Below the pieces are notes generated by a model, which saw only the letters and a program-made list of their open reading frames with translations, had not been told where the DNA came from and ran no database searches. A DNA stretch of 64,000 nt. Source: Leucaena leucocephala. Its lineage: Eukaryota; Streptophyta; Magnoliopsida; Fabales; Fabaceae. The translations under genes were made by a program, and so were the position numbers. The stretch covers positions 9,486,001-9,550,000 of the forward strand of contig CM073518.1 of assembly GCA_037074615.1 (NCBI GenBank). The letters are read 5' to 3'. Positions 10,513-23,128 of the stretch are shown piece after piece. Each line of letters begins with the position of its first letter. Positions within the stretch are counted from its first letter, which is position 1.

Positions 10513-11780
10513 GAATAAATTGGGTGAAAATGGAAGGCTAACATTGCTTTGGTTACTATTTAATCTAATGGTCCATAATCCACCTTCCAAGAAACTTGCC
10601 CTAGAAGTCTCATTAATGACATCATCCATGACATCATAAAGAGCTATGTTTGGTGCAAATAATGGGAAAACACTGATAGGAAAAATTCTAGTCCAGTCTG
10701 GTATTGAACTGGTTAGTTTCACAAAAACCAAACTGTTTTATGTTCCCAATTTTTATAATATTCCAGAATATGTATTCTGTCATGAAAACTAGTGTTTAGG
10801 TTTTTTCTACCATTGACATTGTTGGTCTAAGTATTTATCTCCTATTCATCCCTTGAGAAATGACCAAAATACCGTTGGTGCCCTTTCTGCACTATAATAA
10901 CCCTAAGGGCATAGTTGTCATTTCATACCTCTTTATACCTCATCAGGGTATATACTGACTCTGATTACTCATTCTTGTACTTGCCTTGGCATTTTGGCCT
11001 GTCCAAAATGACTAAAATGCCCTCCATTCATCTCTTGTTCATTATTACAACACGGGTATTTTCGTAATTTTGTATTTTTCCGGGGTTCCTCTAGACACTA
11101 GCCCACATAACTGCTCAGTTACCTTACTGGGCCTTTGGGATGCCATTTTGGGCCTTTATATGGATCCACTACCTTTATGACACAAATACCAAGAAACCTC
11201 TCTCGAGGTATTTATCGGGTATTTTATTCCTCTGTAAATTCCATTAAAAATTTTACAGGATTCCTTTTTTGACTTTGTCAGTTTTATAAATTCTTATATT
11301 AATTATAGGAATTTACTGTAAAGTTTCATCTAATTTTGAGGTCCAAGAAATACTGTAATAAATTTTTCTAACTTCAAAAATTTATATCAATTCATCGGGA
11401 CCTCAAATCAAAATTCTGTGTTACGTTAAACTGACCAGAATAATTTTCTCTATTTACTAATAAAATTTGGAACTAATCTGTTCCTGGCCAGTTTTGGGCC
11501 TTTTTTGGCTCAATTTCTTCATAATTACCCCCTCGAACTTTTAATAAATTGCATTTAAGTCCTTAAACTTTTTAAAATTACACTTAATGGCCTAATATTT
11601 ATGTTTAAATTCTATTTTGGCCCTAAAACTTTTATAAATTCCACTTAGGTCCTTGAACCTTCCATATTTTCAATTCAATCCCTTTCCTTCCTTAAATTAC
11701 AACACTTTCCTTAGAGAATCTCATATATATTACGTACAAACTGTACATACATACCAGATAAGAAAATTAGGAATATGACA

Positions 11781-12795
11781 GTAGTAGTTACAGTTACAGT
11801 GACAAATCTTCAACGGCAACCTAAGATACAGGTAGCTACAGAACCACAGCCAGTACTTGAACAGATACTACCTGAAAGATAAGTAGGACCTGCTATAGAT
11901 ATAGGAGATATCTAGCAATGGATCACAAGGTTCTGTCAACATAATCCTCATTCTTTTGATAGAACTTTTGACGTGCAAACTATAGAGGTATGGGTCAACC
12001 ATCTATAGAAGATCTTTAGAGTTCTGAATTGTCCATCAAAGTACAAGGCTCATATAGCAATCTATAAGCTAGAGAGAGATGCAGACAAATGGTGGAGAAA
12101 CATGGAAATTATTTTGCAAGCCTATGATACTCTGGTTTCCTGGGAAATATTTTTGGAGCAGTTCTATGAAATGTATTTTCCCCTTTCTATTAAAGATGAG
12201 AAAGAAGCTGACTTCCTGCTCTATGCTAGGGTGAGAAGGAACCCTTTGACTAGTATCTAACGAAGTTTATCCGTCTTTCCCATTATTCCACTTACTTAAA
12301 GCAAGTCAACAATGAAAGGTGTGCAATAGAAAAGCTAATAAGGGGATTGAACTTAACCCTGAAAGAAAGAATTGGTCCTTGACAATTAAAGAAATTTAAT
12401 GAAGCATAGAGCCTTACTGTATCACTAAGAATAGTCTAAACCACAGAATAACAACCCAGGTAGCCCTAGAGAATAAAAGCCCAGTAGCTAAGTTCAGTCC
12501 AAAAGGAACCTCGAGTCAAGGGAACAATTTCAATAGGAAAAGGAAGAGGCCAAAGTGTGGCAAAAGGTTTAAGAAAGGAGCAAGGCAAAGATATACAGGC
12601 TACTAATCTCGGCCAAAGGAATATGGAAAGTATGGCAATAATCACAATAACAAGTCATGCTTAGAGGGTCAGAATATATGCTACATCTGTGACAGACCGG
12701 GACATTTTGCTAAGGAGTATTCGCAGAATACTTAGGGGTCGAGACCACAGACACAGGGAAGAGTATTTTCCCTTACCTGAGAGGAGGCAGAATAG
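11781..12795 (+). pseudogene. Chromovirus gag relic (N-terminus missing)
   Basis: Conceptual translation in shifting frames gives a Ty3/gypsy gag core: phrases such as FDRTFDVQTIEVWVNHL, VLNCPSKYKAHIAIYKLE and the DKWWRN that follows match the Retrotrans_gag pattern. A zinc knuckle at 12679-12720 reads CYICDRPGHFAKEY, with the last Cys replaced by Tyr. Several in-frame stops and frameshifts break the gene. By comparison with the related gag at 55955-56833, roughly the first 600 bp downstream of a 5' LTR are absent here. A minus-strand LTR sits in their place. The coding sequence continues directly into protease. Confidence 0.82.
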
Positions 12796-14409
12796 TCATT
12801 TGATATGATACAAGGTATGATTAGAGTAAATGATTGCCTTATGAATGCTATGTTTGATTCAAGTTCCAGTCATTCATTCATATCATATAACTATACTGGT
12901 CAATTAGGACTCCCTATCAGTACTCTGCTATATGATATATGTGTTTCTACTCCTACTCGCTCTAGAGTAATTACTACACTTGCATGTTTAAACTAATTTG
13001 TCTGGTATGAGCATTGTTGCACTACATTAGACATGATATGCATATCGTTCCATGATATAGATATAATTGTTGGTAAAATGGTTTTCTTCCCAAAATGTAC
13101 TCCTTGATTGCAAGAACAAAACCCTAATCCTTCCTCAGATAGAAACCATTTCTCGTACTCCTTGATTGTTAAGGGTATGTAGTATTCTTCTCAGTGCAAA
13201 CTGAGGTTGAAGAAAGGATTCATGATATTCTGATAGTCAGTGAATTTCTTGAAGTATTCCCTAAAGATATTATAAGACTACCACCAGAACGTGAAGTAGA
13301 ATTTGCAATTGACATTGTACCTAGAGTACAACCAATATCCAAAGATAGCGAAGCTTAATAAGCAGATTGAAGAATTGCTAGAGAAGTTACTCCAGTACTA
13401 TTTGTCAAGAAGAGAGATGGTAATCTTAGATTATGCATATACTATCGAGAGTTGAATAAGATCACTATCAAGAACAAATATCCTCTTCCTAGAATCATTG
13501 ATCTCTTGGATCAACTAGCTGGTGCTAAAGTATTCTCCAAAATTGATCTAAGATTGGGTTATCATCAATTAAGGATTAAGGTAGAAGATGTTTCAACGAT
13601 AGCTTTCAGAACACGATACAGATATTTTGAATTCCTGATAATGCCATTTGGTTTAACAAATATGCCGCCATATTCATGGATTACATGAACCATATTTTTA
13701 GGCCGTATCTATACCAGTTGTAGTAGTTTTCATAGACGAAATTCTAGTTTCCTCAAAGACTCCAGAAGAGAATGAACAACATCTGAGGATTATCCTTAGT
13801 ATTTTAAAAGTCAAGCAGTTGTATGCTAAGCTTAGCAAGTGTGAGTTCTAGCTTAAAGAAGTTAAATTTTTAGGCCACATTATCTCTCAAGCAGGAGTGG
13901 CCATTGATCCTAGTAAAGTTGAAGGAATCTTAAACTGGGAACAAACTTTTCTCAGACTTCCCTTCCATTGACCAAGCTTACTGGAAAGAGTCAATCATTT
14001 TAGTGGGATAAGAAATATAAGGTGAGCTTTCAAGAATTAAAGTAGAAGTTGACATCTACTCCAGTGCTGATCATTCCTGATCCTACTCAAACTTATGTGG
14101 TTTATACTGAAGCTAGCAAGAAAGGATTGTGATGTGTCATAATGTAGCAAGGTCGAGTAGTAGCATATGCTTCACGCATCTCAAATCTCATGAAGAAAAT
14201 TACCCCACTCATGATCTGGAGTTGGCAGTAATAGTTTATGCTCTCAAGATATAGATGCATTATTTGTATGGGGTAACCATTGATTTATATTGTGACCATA
14301 AAAGTCTCAAGTATTTGCATGATCAGAAGAGTTAAATATGAGAAAACATAGATGGATGGAATTATTAAAGGATTATGATCTACAAATTAAGTACCATCTA
14401 GGGAAGGCC
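12796..14409 (+). pseudogene. Chromovirus protease-reverse transcriptase-RNase H relic
   Basis: A protease-like stretch (NDCLMNAMFDSSSSHSFIS, 12829-12885) has DSS in place of the usual DSG. Reverse transcriptase follows: the longest open piece, 13452-13688, contains KNKYPLPRIIDLLDQL, GAKVFSKIDLRLGYHQLRI and FEFLIMPFGLTN. A frameshift follows, then VVVFIDEILVSS, where the catalytic FIDD has become FIDE (codons at 13735-13740). RNase H-like phrases (YTEASKKGL, ENYPTHDLELAV, LYCDHKSLKYL) run up to YHLGKA at 14409. There the gene is cut by the 14410-35756 insertion; the next codons (ANVVADALSRK) resume at 35757. Many stops make it non-functional. Confidence 0.88.
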
Positions 14410-17400
14410 TGAAACATCCTTCTTTATATCTCTCAGAGTACTCTTGCTATAGCACTCTCAACTGGATTATATCTCTCCTTCCAAAAATTCTGGAAGAAAA
14501 TAACTGTATTGATTCGGTAATTCCCCATGAGAACTACCATTCTACGTAAGTACCCAGGAAAGACTGGATGAACCGGCTAGGTCCACTCACTTCCAGCCCC
14601 CTACGTACACAGTACTCTACCAGCACAACGGCATTTTTCTAGTAACATCTTTAAATCTTAACCTTAAATCTTGACCTTAACCTTAACCTTACAGATACTC
14701 AATTGGAATTATCTTAGATCATTGGAATACCTCTTAAACTTAAAAATATTAATTTTCAAGAGTTGGGCTTACGGGTACTGTTCACTGTCACTATTTACTG
14801 GGTAATTCCAGATTACAGCCTGAACTTTGAAAAATTCATAATCAAATCTAGAAAAATCATTTTGAGGTGATTCCAATTTATAATGAAAGATATTTCATTC
14901 AACTTTGATAGAAAAATATCAAAATAAGGTTTCCTTGTCCAGATCAAATCAGTTTATTCGTTGAACTTTACTGTTCATTTGGTAAATCTGGAAGTTCCAG
15001 TTTCTTTGCCCCATTTTCAAAAATTCATTTCTCCTTGTATACTTATCCAATTGAGTCTAATTACCTATGGATTTAAATCTCAGAATGTTCAAGTTAATCT
15101 CATAAAATTTAGTGGAAAAACTCATTCATTTACTATATGAAATTAGCGCATGAATCTCACTGCCTCTGAGTAGTCGTATTATCTTATTTCAGATTTTAAC
15201 TCCCACATTTACTATACTTTGAAAAATCATAACAATTCAAGTTCTTAACCAAATGAGGCTTTATTGGTGTCCAATTAAAGATATGGATCTTAGATATGTT
15301 CATGAAAAATTTCACGTGAAACCGAATAGAATAAGTTACTCAAACTATAGCTGGAAGTGATCTGCCTCAGCTCGGATCCAGTGAGTAAATTCATTATACA
15401 TACCAATATATCATCATCTAAGTTAAAGGCATGCTTTTTAAGTCATACACCATTCATACATCCACAACTACCTCCTTCCTTGTGATGTTCCAGCACCTAG
15501 ATCATGGTTATGGGGGGTGAGGTTCGGGGGAATCTCAGTAGCAAACAATACCAAACAATGCATGTATTAATGTAAAGACTTGTGCTTGCTTGTGAAAGTG
15601 TTATTATAGTGTGATGAGCATGCTTCCATGTATCATATGAAATACAATTGGCCAAAGAAATCATAAAATAATAGAGCTTCAATCATCTACCATATACACA
15701 CAATTTAACCAAGCCATAGCACAATCCAGCATACATTACATACATACAAGTTTAGGGTAAGTCCACTACCTTGGATTTAAGCTTTCTTTCTTATGCTTGC
15801 ACTTGCTTCCCAAGCTTTCCAATCATGAAGCTTTTTGGTCAATCATTCCCCAACACCTTCTTAGAGGTTTCAAGGTCCTAAACACATTCATATACATTAC
15901 ATAATCCATTAGGACCATGAACTCAAATACTACTCAAGACTACCTCTCTTGAACCTTTAACTTGCTTTAACTAACATAACTTTCTTTAATCTTTGCCAAT
16001 TAACTTGGCCTTTGAACCAATTGATGTATTGACCTTACCCTACACAATTTCACCTTTTGAATCCATTTATGAACTCAAAATAACCAAATTCTAGCAACAA
16101 TACACTGTTCTGCACAGATTTGGAAAAGCATACATAAATCTTCCAAAAATTCTCATTTTGATTCCAATGCTTCCCATACTTGTTCCTCCACTTTTCCCCC
16201 ACACAAAATCTCATTTTAAGACCATTGGAAGCATCAAAATCATGAAATTCAAATCACTGTTCACGTGAGTGAACAGTACCGTGAGGAATTTTCAACATTA
16301 TAACCTTTAATTCCAATGGTTTCCAAGGTTCAAAACCTTTCCAATCCTACACAAAATCATCATATAAACTCAATGGAAGCATTAAATCATTGAAATTCCA
16401 TTTCCTTCTATCATGAACAGTGCATGAACAGTGCAAACCGAAATGGTAAAGTCAAGAACATCAACATATTTCACAACCAAGCATGTAACTAACTTGTTTA
16501 AACTTGTCTTAACTATCTATGACTTAAAACTCATATTCCTTTCACATATACACAAAAATTCCAGCAGCATCTCCCCAAGATTTAAGCCTCAAAAATACTT
16601 AAACTCAAGCACAAACCATAAGAACAAAAGGTAGAAGCAAGGAGACAACTTACCTTACTTGCTCCTTCAAGACCCTTGCTTCTTCCTTGCTTTCTTCCAC
16701 TTTCTTTCTCTAGAACTCACTTCTATTTCTAAAGGAGCTCTTGGGTGTGAAGAATGAATGAAAAGCGGGGGTATTTATAGCAAAAGTCATGTGCCATTTG
16801 AAGGCCAAGATCACCTTGGGAACTATTTGATCTAATGGTTAAAGGTTTGATCTTGGAATATCTTTTCACTTTTCACTCATGACCTTACCACCATGACATC
16901 ACTAGCATGGCCTCCCTTAGTACACCTAACCCTTCCTCTTTTTGGGTGCCATTTTGAAGTCCTTGTGGGTCCCACCATGTGCAACACCTAATTCTTACTT
17001 TATTCTCTTTTTCTTTCTTTTCAAAAATCCATAAATTATTCATTATTGGACTTGGGCTCCAAGATAACTTTTGGGCCTTATTGGGATGGCCTAGGACGAA
17101 ATGTTGGGCCTCTTTTAGGTCCAATAGCTAATTGGCATAAATCCCAATGTACTTTCCTTATACCGACATCCTTAAATTATCCTGATCTCAGAATAAATGC
17201 TAAACACCTAATTTAATTGTTCTAACATTTTTATAAATTCATTCTAATATAAAATGAATTCTCTACAAAGTTTCATAATTTTCTGAGACCCAGAAGTCTT
17301 GTTAAAAATTACATACGTTTCCTTTAACCCTTTATCGGTGTCCTTTTTCACCGTAAATTCCATAATTAATTCTACAGGACTCCTTTTTGACTTCTGTCAA

Positions 17401-17678
17401 CTCCATAAATTCTCATATTAATTATAATAATTTACTATCAAATTTCATCTGATATCCATCCCTTGAATGAAATGACCAAAATGCCCTCCATTTACTTCTG
17501 GTTTCTTGGGGCATCACAGTGGCATTTTCGTAATTTTTCACTTTGGCTCTTAGAATTTCTTCCTCTTCTAATTAATCCCTTTCTTTACATAAATGGCCAC
17601 ATCTTTTCCTGATAAATCTCATATATATTTCATTCAATCTGTACATACAACTCAGTACAGAAAATTAGGGATGTTACA
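14410..17678 (-). repeat. 3' LTR of the 14410-35756 element (3269 bp)
   Basis: Read on the minus strand it starts TGTAACATCCCTAATTTTC at 17678 and ends GGATGTTTCA at 14410. The promoter-like TATTTATA is at 16772-16779. Short ORFs at 16431-16634 and 16885-17124 recur unchanged in the other LTR because the LTRs are copies, not because they are genes. Confidence 0.92.
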
Positions 17679-17698
17679 TTTCTCTCCTCCTTAAAATA
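17679..17698 (-). other. Polypurine tract of the 14410-35756 element
   Basis: On the minus strand TTTTAAGGAGGAGAGAAA directly precedes the LTR start TGTAACATCC. It has the same design as the tracts at 37355-37368 and 60138-60151, each preceded by an AAATTTATTTTAAG-like or similar A/T stretch. Confidence 0.8.
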
Positions 17699-18972
17699 AA
17701 TTTCGTCCTCGAAATTTACTTAGTACCTTAGTCAACAATCTTAAATGTACATCCTCTTTAAATCTCTTTCTGCTTTATGACTAAGAATCGGGGCATCCAT
17801 CTCTTATCTTCTATCTTCTCATCTAGCGGAGCACTTTCATTATCCGCTTTATGTCCATGCTATCATTACTCTTTTTTATCTGAATCAACTCATTTAGAGT
17901 TAAATATTACTTTATGTTGCTACTTACTCACCTGTTATGCATCCATTTGCTTATGGACAACTCATTGTACTAGGCTTATGAGTAGTGTCTATTTCTTTCA
18001 TATCAAACTCTCTCGAATATTACTGTATTCGGGAGTTTTCATTAATTACTCATCATACTTCTAGCATTTATCTCTTGTTACTCTCCTTAGCATCTCGTAG
18101 ACTGTCTTAACATCTACAGCATTTTGTCTCTCTTTTCATATCATTATATGTTCTCACCATCGTTACTCACTTAACATCATACAGAAAGAGGACTTATGTA
18201 ACTATCCATTCTTTACTTTTGCTACTAAATAGGAGCACATACTCTAACATGCATAATGCTTGGCCCTCAAATTGCAGGACTGCATACCTACTCATAAATG
18301 TGAAGCTCTAACATCGGAGCTCAAGCATTCCTTTTCTGAATATGCACAGCTCTAACACTTGGAGCTTACACAGCTCTAACATCGGAGCTCAAGCATATTT
18401 ACAAACATAACATAATGCCTGGCATTTTATGCAAGGAGTGAAAGCTCTCATCTCTATCTGTAGCCTAACATTCGTCATCTTATCCCTTTTTCAATAAGGG
18501 GCCTCTCTATTTGCTCATAAAATGCATATTTCTCATTGCGTGCCACCTTACACATTTATCATAGTGTATCTCATTACATACTTCTCATGCTGTATCGTGG
18601 TATATCTAGCCAAGTCTGGCTATATCATGGCGTATCTTACTCTTTTATGACATATTCTGACATACCACAAGTCTAACATTCTCTTATGACTTTATCAGCC
18701 TCTCAGGAGAATATTGCTCTTTTGCTTCTCGTTCTCCTGAACAAAGTCATAATTTAAATCTTTCATTTCAAATCCACTCTTATTTGGACTTGACAGAAGG
18801 GTTTTAATCCTTTAATGTTCATAACCTTTCTAACTTTTCATAACTTTGTTTATCATTCATCATATATATGCCAAATTTCTATGGCATTTACACTCTTTCA
18901 TATCTTACCCCTTAACATCTTGGTGTAACTCCGGGGTCTATCTTACTTTAACTTTTCACTTTTCTTACCTTG
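17699..18972 (-). other. Internal, non-coding 3' part of the minus-strand gypsy element
   Basis: No coding sequence recognised. It contains three AGCTC hairpins (18304-18389, listed separately). A plus-strand open stretch at 17777-18064 has no recognisable features and is antisense to the element. Confidence 0.6.
18304..18389 (-). repeat. Three AGCTC/GAGCT hairpins with TAAC-type loops
   Basis: Three 5-bp stems AGCTC/GAGCT are seen at 18304-18308 with 18317-18321, 18348-18352 with 18362-18366, and 18372-18376 with 18385-18389. The first and third loops are TAACATCG and the second is TAACACTTG. On the element's sense strand the loops end in GTTA, like the GCAGTTA loops at 23129-23590. Confidence 0.7.
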
Positions 18973-21900
18973 TGTAACACCCCAATTTTTAGGCCTAGAG
19001 ATGCCAGAAGGAGAATTCAAGGGCATAATCGTAATTATGGGAAAGATCGGGCTGGTAGCCGATGAGTACCATATTTTGCCAGAAAATAGAGAAAATTATG
19101 TTGATCATTTCACTGAACTGTGAAATGTGCATATGAGGTCTCTATGTGTATGAAAGAATTAGAAATATGACCAAGGGTAGAATGGTTATTTTTGAAAAAT
19201 GTGCGCGGGAGCGTACTTTCAGGCAAAAATAGCCCGGTCCGGATAAAATATCTGAAAATACCGGGAGATAGAGAAAAGGATTCCGGATTGAATGACGCAA
19301 CACAGAATTTTGATTTGAGGTCCCGATTTTTCTGTAAAAATTCTCGAAGATGGGAATTTACAGTTATAATCGGTAAAGGAAGAGCAGTCCAAATAGAGAT
19401 GATCGGACTATGGCCAGAGGCCATACAGTGTTTTCTAAGGCCCGTAGTGACACCAGGGAAGGCCCAGGCCCGTAATATCAGTTCAGTGGTAAGAGGGGCC
19501 GGTGTACGCGAAAAATGTGCAAAATGCGAAAATGCCCTTATGTTATAGAATAACTGAAGAATGAGTAAAGGGTATTTTGGTCATTTGGCTAAGGTTAGAC
19601 AGTCAAGAAGGGGTATCTGGATAGTTGACCAGGGCCAGAGAATATACTCTGGTAAGATATGAAAAGACAATAATGCCCCTAGACCTAGTAAAGTAAAGAA
19701 AGGAAATGGAAGGACTTAGATGCAATTATGAAAAAGTGCAAGGCCAAAAAGAAAAGTAGACAAAAATGTGGGATCCTTAAGTGTAATTTTAGCCAAGTAA
19801 AAAGGGACTTAAATGAAAAGAAGAAAAGTTCCCTGGGGCTAAATTGTAATTAAAAAAAGTCAGGCCGGAAGTGGTTTGGACTGCCCGAAAGCATTTCAGT
19901 CCCATATTTCACCGGTAGAGAGAGCAAGTGACGCTCGGTAATCTGGCTTAATACCGGAATTTTTCAAGACTCCAGATAGCCAGAATTGATCTGATAGTCT
20001 AAAAGTTATAAAAATTCCTACCAGATATCCTAGATTTCAGATCTAAGTGAGAAAGTACAGGATGATGAGTCCTTATGGGGCGGATGTCAGGAAACTGACA
20101 GAATACCGATAGGAGGCCTGTAGAAAAAGTTATTCGCAAATTAGAAAATTCAGACGGGAGTGTGAGGCCTCCGGGTATCCGATAGGGAGATTTATCGGTA
20201 TTTGAAAAGGGACTGAATGAGTTCGGATGATCTTAGTCAGATGACTGATATGACTCATAGGGATGCCTGAACACCACAGGCCAATGTATCAGACAGAAGG
20301 AGCCGGTGTCCGGATATGTTTATAAACGGTGAATAATAGATAAAATATTCAATAATCATTGACAAGGGAGGATTCCTCGTAATGCGTGCCATGAAGGTAG
20401 TGGACCCTGAAAGGCCCAATAATGGGGCCAACAAAGGCCCAGTAAGACCCTTGGACTGATAGGTGGGCCAGTGTCCGGCAGACCCCCAGAAAAGTGCGAA
20501 ATTATGAAAATGCCCCTGTGTTGTACTAAAGGGGTAGTAGATGTATGAAGGGCATTTTGGTCATTCTGGACAGGCCTAAAAGCCAAGGCACATACAGATA
20601 AAGTTACTTAGAGTCAGTATATACCCTGACAGGGTACAGAAAGGTGTAAAATGACAATTTTACCCTTAAGATAGCGCAAGAAAGGGCACTCGGGGTATTT
20701 TGGTAATTTGCCAAGGACTGTTTCTTGGGACTCAAGCCATCAGAGTTTTTGAGCCTGATCAGAGACCCAAGATAATATTCCAAGGCCCAAAAACGTAGCC
20801 CATGAAGTATGTGGGAAAAAGTGGCATTAAAATACTATTTTAATGTTGTTTCAATAAAGTAAAGTTACTCGGTCGGCACGATAACCGAGGAGGTGATCAG
20901 ATAAAGTCTTGGACTTATCTGGATAGCATTGGAAGGCGTGAAAGGTCCCTTCCAGATGCCACATGGCGTCATCTTAGAGGGAGAAGAAAAGTTAAGGACA
21001 CGTGGCACAATCTCAGCCGTTGAGTCCAGTTTGTGGGAAATCGGACCAGACCGGTACTGGAATGGACTGGAACTGCTGAGTCAGCTGATAAGGTTTCCAG
21101 GAATTGTGACATGTGAAGAATGTGGCGATGAGGTTTCCCATGAGGTGGCCTTGAGATGATGTCATGCATGATGCTGTAAAAGGAATAAAGAAAAATCGGA
21201 AATTTCGGAAAAACCAGGACCACAGGATCAGATGGCTTCAAAATTACAAGAATGCCATTGACCAAAACTATAAATACCCCCCCTTGCCTTCATTATGCAC
21301 GGCCCAAGCAAGAATAGAGAGAGGTGGAAGTGATAGAGAGAGAAAGTGAGAGGAAGAAATAAAGAAAGGAAGTTCTGGCGGAGCTGGAAGCAGAATAGAG
21401 ATAGTAGAGTTCTGCTAAGCCTTTGAGGTAGTAACTAATCCTAGCTTTTATGTAATGGCTTTGTGATTTGTTATGCTATAGTTTGGTTGGATTGTTGTCT
21501 TATATGTTATGCCTGAAGCTCTACTGCAATGCTATGATCATATGTTATTGAGTATGGAAGCACGCAGCATACTTATCTGTACACAATCACAAGCAAGCAC
21601 TGTCACTCTGCATTACATATATTGTTATGATTGTTGCTACTGAGATTCCCCCAAATCTCATCCCAATAAGTAAACTATTACAGGGGAGGTTATGCCAAAG
21701 TAAATTTTGGAAATTTTAAGAGACGCCGTTATGCTGCCGAAATTATGACAAGATAAAGAGAGCAGCTGATACGTACTGTGTACGTAGGTACTGTCTAAGG
21801 AGGCTGGAAGTGAGTGAACCTAGCCGGTTCATCCAGTCGTTCCTGGGTACTTACGTAGAATGGTAGTTCTCACGGGAATTACTGAATAGGTACAAGATCA

Positions 21901-22605
21901 GTTACTTTCTGAAGATGAAGTGTAGCGGTTATGCTGCCGGATTTCAGGCAGGAAATGATGTAATAGAAATATGAGGATTTCATACATGCCCTGATGTATA
22001 ATGACTTATTATTTAATAAAAATATTGTTTGGCATGTTTGACTGATATATGATGGATGTATGCATATGTATGCAAAGTTGATTGCTGGAAATTACCACTG
22101 TGAACAGTAACACGTGGTGACAAGGTCATGTTTGATAAATGATTAAAAATAGTAAATGGATGAATAAATGTATAAAATTTTTATTAAATAGTAGACATAC
22201 CAAGATTTAATTTGATATATAAAACGTCTCATTTGGATGTCTACACATGAAGATATGAATTATCAAAGTTGGGACCAGAATGCTGGATTCAGGAGAAAAA
22301 CGTTGGATGAACAGTAAAGTGGTGACATTGACTGATATTGACTCGGTCAATGAATGGTCAACGAGTTATTTTTCCCTGAAATATAATTGAGTTAGCTTCA
22401 AGTATCAATTGGAACCACTTCATTTCGATTTTTCTAGAATTAGTTATGATGTTTCGAAGTCAGGTCACTCATCTGGAATTTACACAGTGAACAGTACTCG
22501 ATAAGAGTAAAACTCCAGATTGAGAAATTGGACTTCAATGACCTTGAAAGTGGTTCTAAATGCTACCAAATGGTTCCTAAGATATATGTAAGTAAGGATG
22601 TTTCA
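18973..22605 (+). mobile_element. Gypsy solo LTR, plus strand (3633 bp), TSD CCTTG
   Basis: It starts TGTAACACCCCAATTTTTAG and ends AAGTAAGGATGTTTCA. The perfect duplication CCTTG lies at 18968-18972 and 22606-22610. It is the same LTR family as the complete element at 52770-63752. A TATAAATA box is at 21269-21276. An inverted repeat, TACGTAC/GTACGTA with a TGT loop, lies near 21770. Confidence 0.93.
21269..21276 (+). promoter_or_regulatory. TATA box of gypsy LTR (18973 copy)
   Basis: TATAAATA lies in the context AAAACTATAAATACCCC, about 2.3 kb into the LTR. It is conserved at 55029 and 62411 in the LTRs of the related complete element. Confidence 0.65.
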
Positions 22606-23128
22606 CCTTGTCTATCTATACCAACTTCTGTGATAACTGGACCCTTTTTCATTACTCTTTCTTAGACTACTCTTGCCTAAACATCTTTTTGGATGAAGGC
22701 TACATTACTCTTCTAAGCCTTAGCATTCTCTATCTCATAGAACTACTGGGTTCTATCTTTACTTTAGACCTCCTTCTCTAGGTCTCTCTAGCCTTTTAAT
22801 CTTTTTATCCTTATCTGGAGGATTTATCTGCTCATACTTTTCTGTTCTCAAAACATATGGGGTTCTCTTCTTTGTTCCTCAGGCATACTTCTATAAAACT
22901 TTTGAATATCAGTACTCAGACTTTAACTTGGACTCCGTCTTTGTTTAAAGAAACTAAGTTCAGTCTGTATAATATAGGCTCTCTGAGGAAAATCATTATA
23001 AATAATTTTTCTGGATGAGTTTATCAACTAGTGAAGCTTCCTTACCTTAACTTCGTCTTTGGCATTCTTCTTCCCAAAGAGATACTACATTGTACTCATA
23101 TCTCATGGCTCATTACTTTCCTTAGGCT

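Larger units (their letters stand above)
6448..11780 (-). mobile_element. Gypsy (chromovirus-type) LTR on minus strand, split by a copia solo LTR
   Basis: Read on the minus strand this begins TGTCATATTCCTAATTTTC at 11780 and ends near 6448 (…GGCATGTGACA). Removing the nested copia LTR and one TSD leaves about 3.4 kb, comparable to the other gypsy LTRs here. It aligns by eye with the plus-strand LTR at 37369 and with the LTRs at 14410 and 28983. A minus-strand TATTTATA lies at 10505. It abuts gag-like sequence at 11781 in the opposite orientation, so it is probably an insertion into that gag. Its left flank is masked by the copia element, so no TSD can be checked. The left boundary is approximate. 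Confidence 0.7.

Noticed and set aside
16431..17124. Short open frames at 16431-16634 and 16885-17124 repeated at 34509-34712 and 34963-35202
   Set aside because: They lie in the two LTRs of one element. Identity reflects LTR copying or conversion, not a conserved gene.
19192..19548. Open frames of 104-121 codons repeated at 19192, 52998 and 60380
   Set aside because: They are the same LTR segment in three copies. No domain is present, and reading frames exist on both strands of the same segment.
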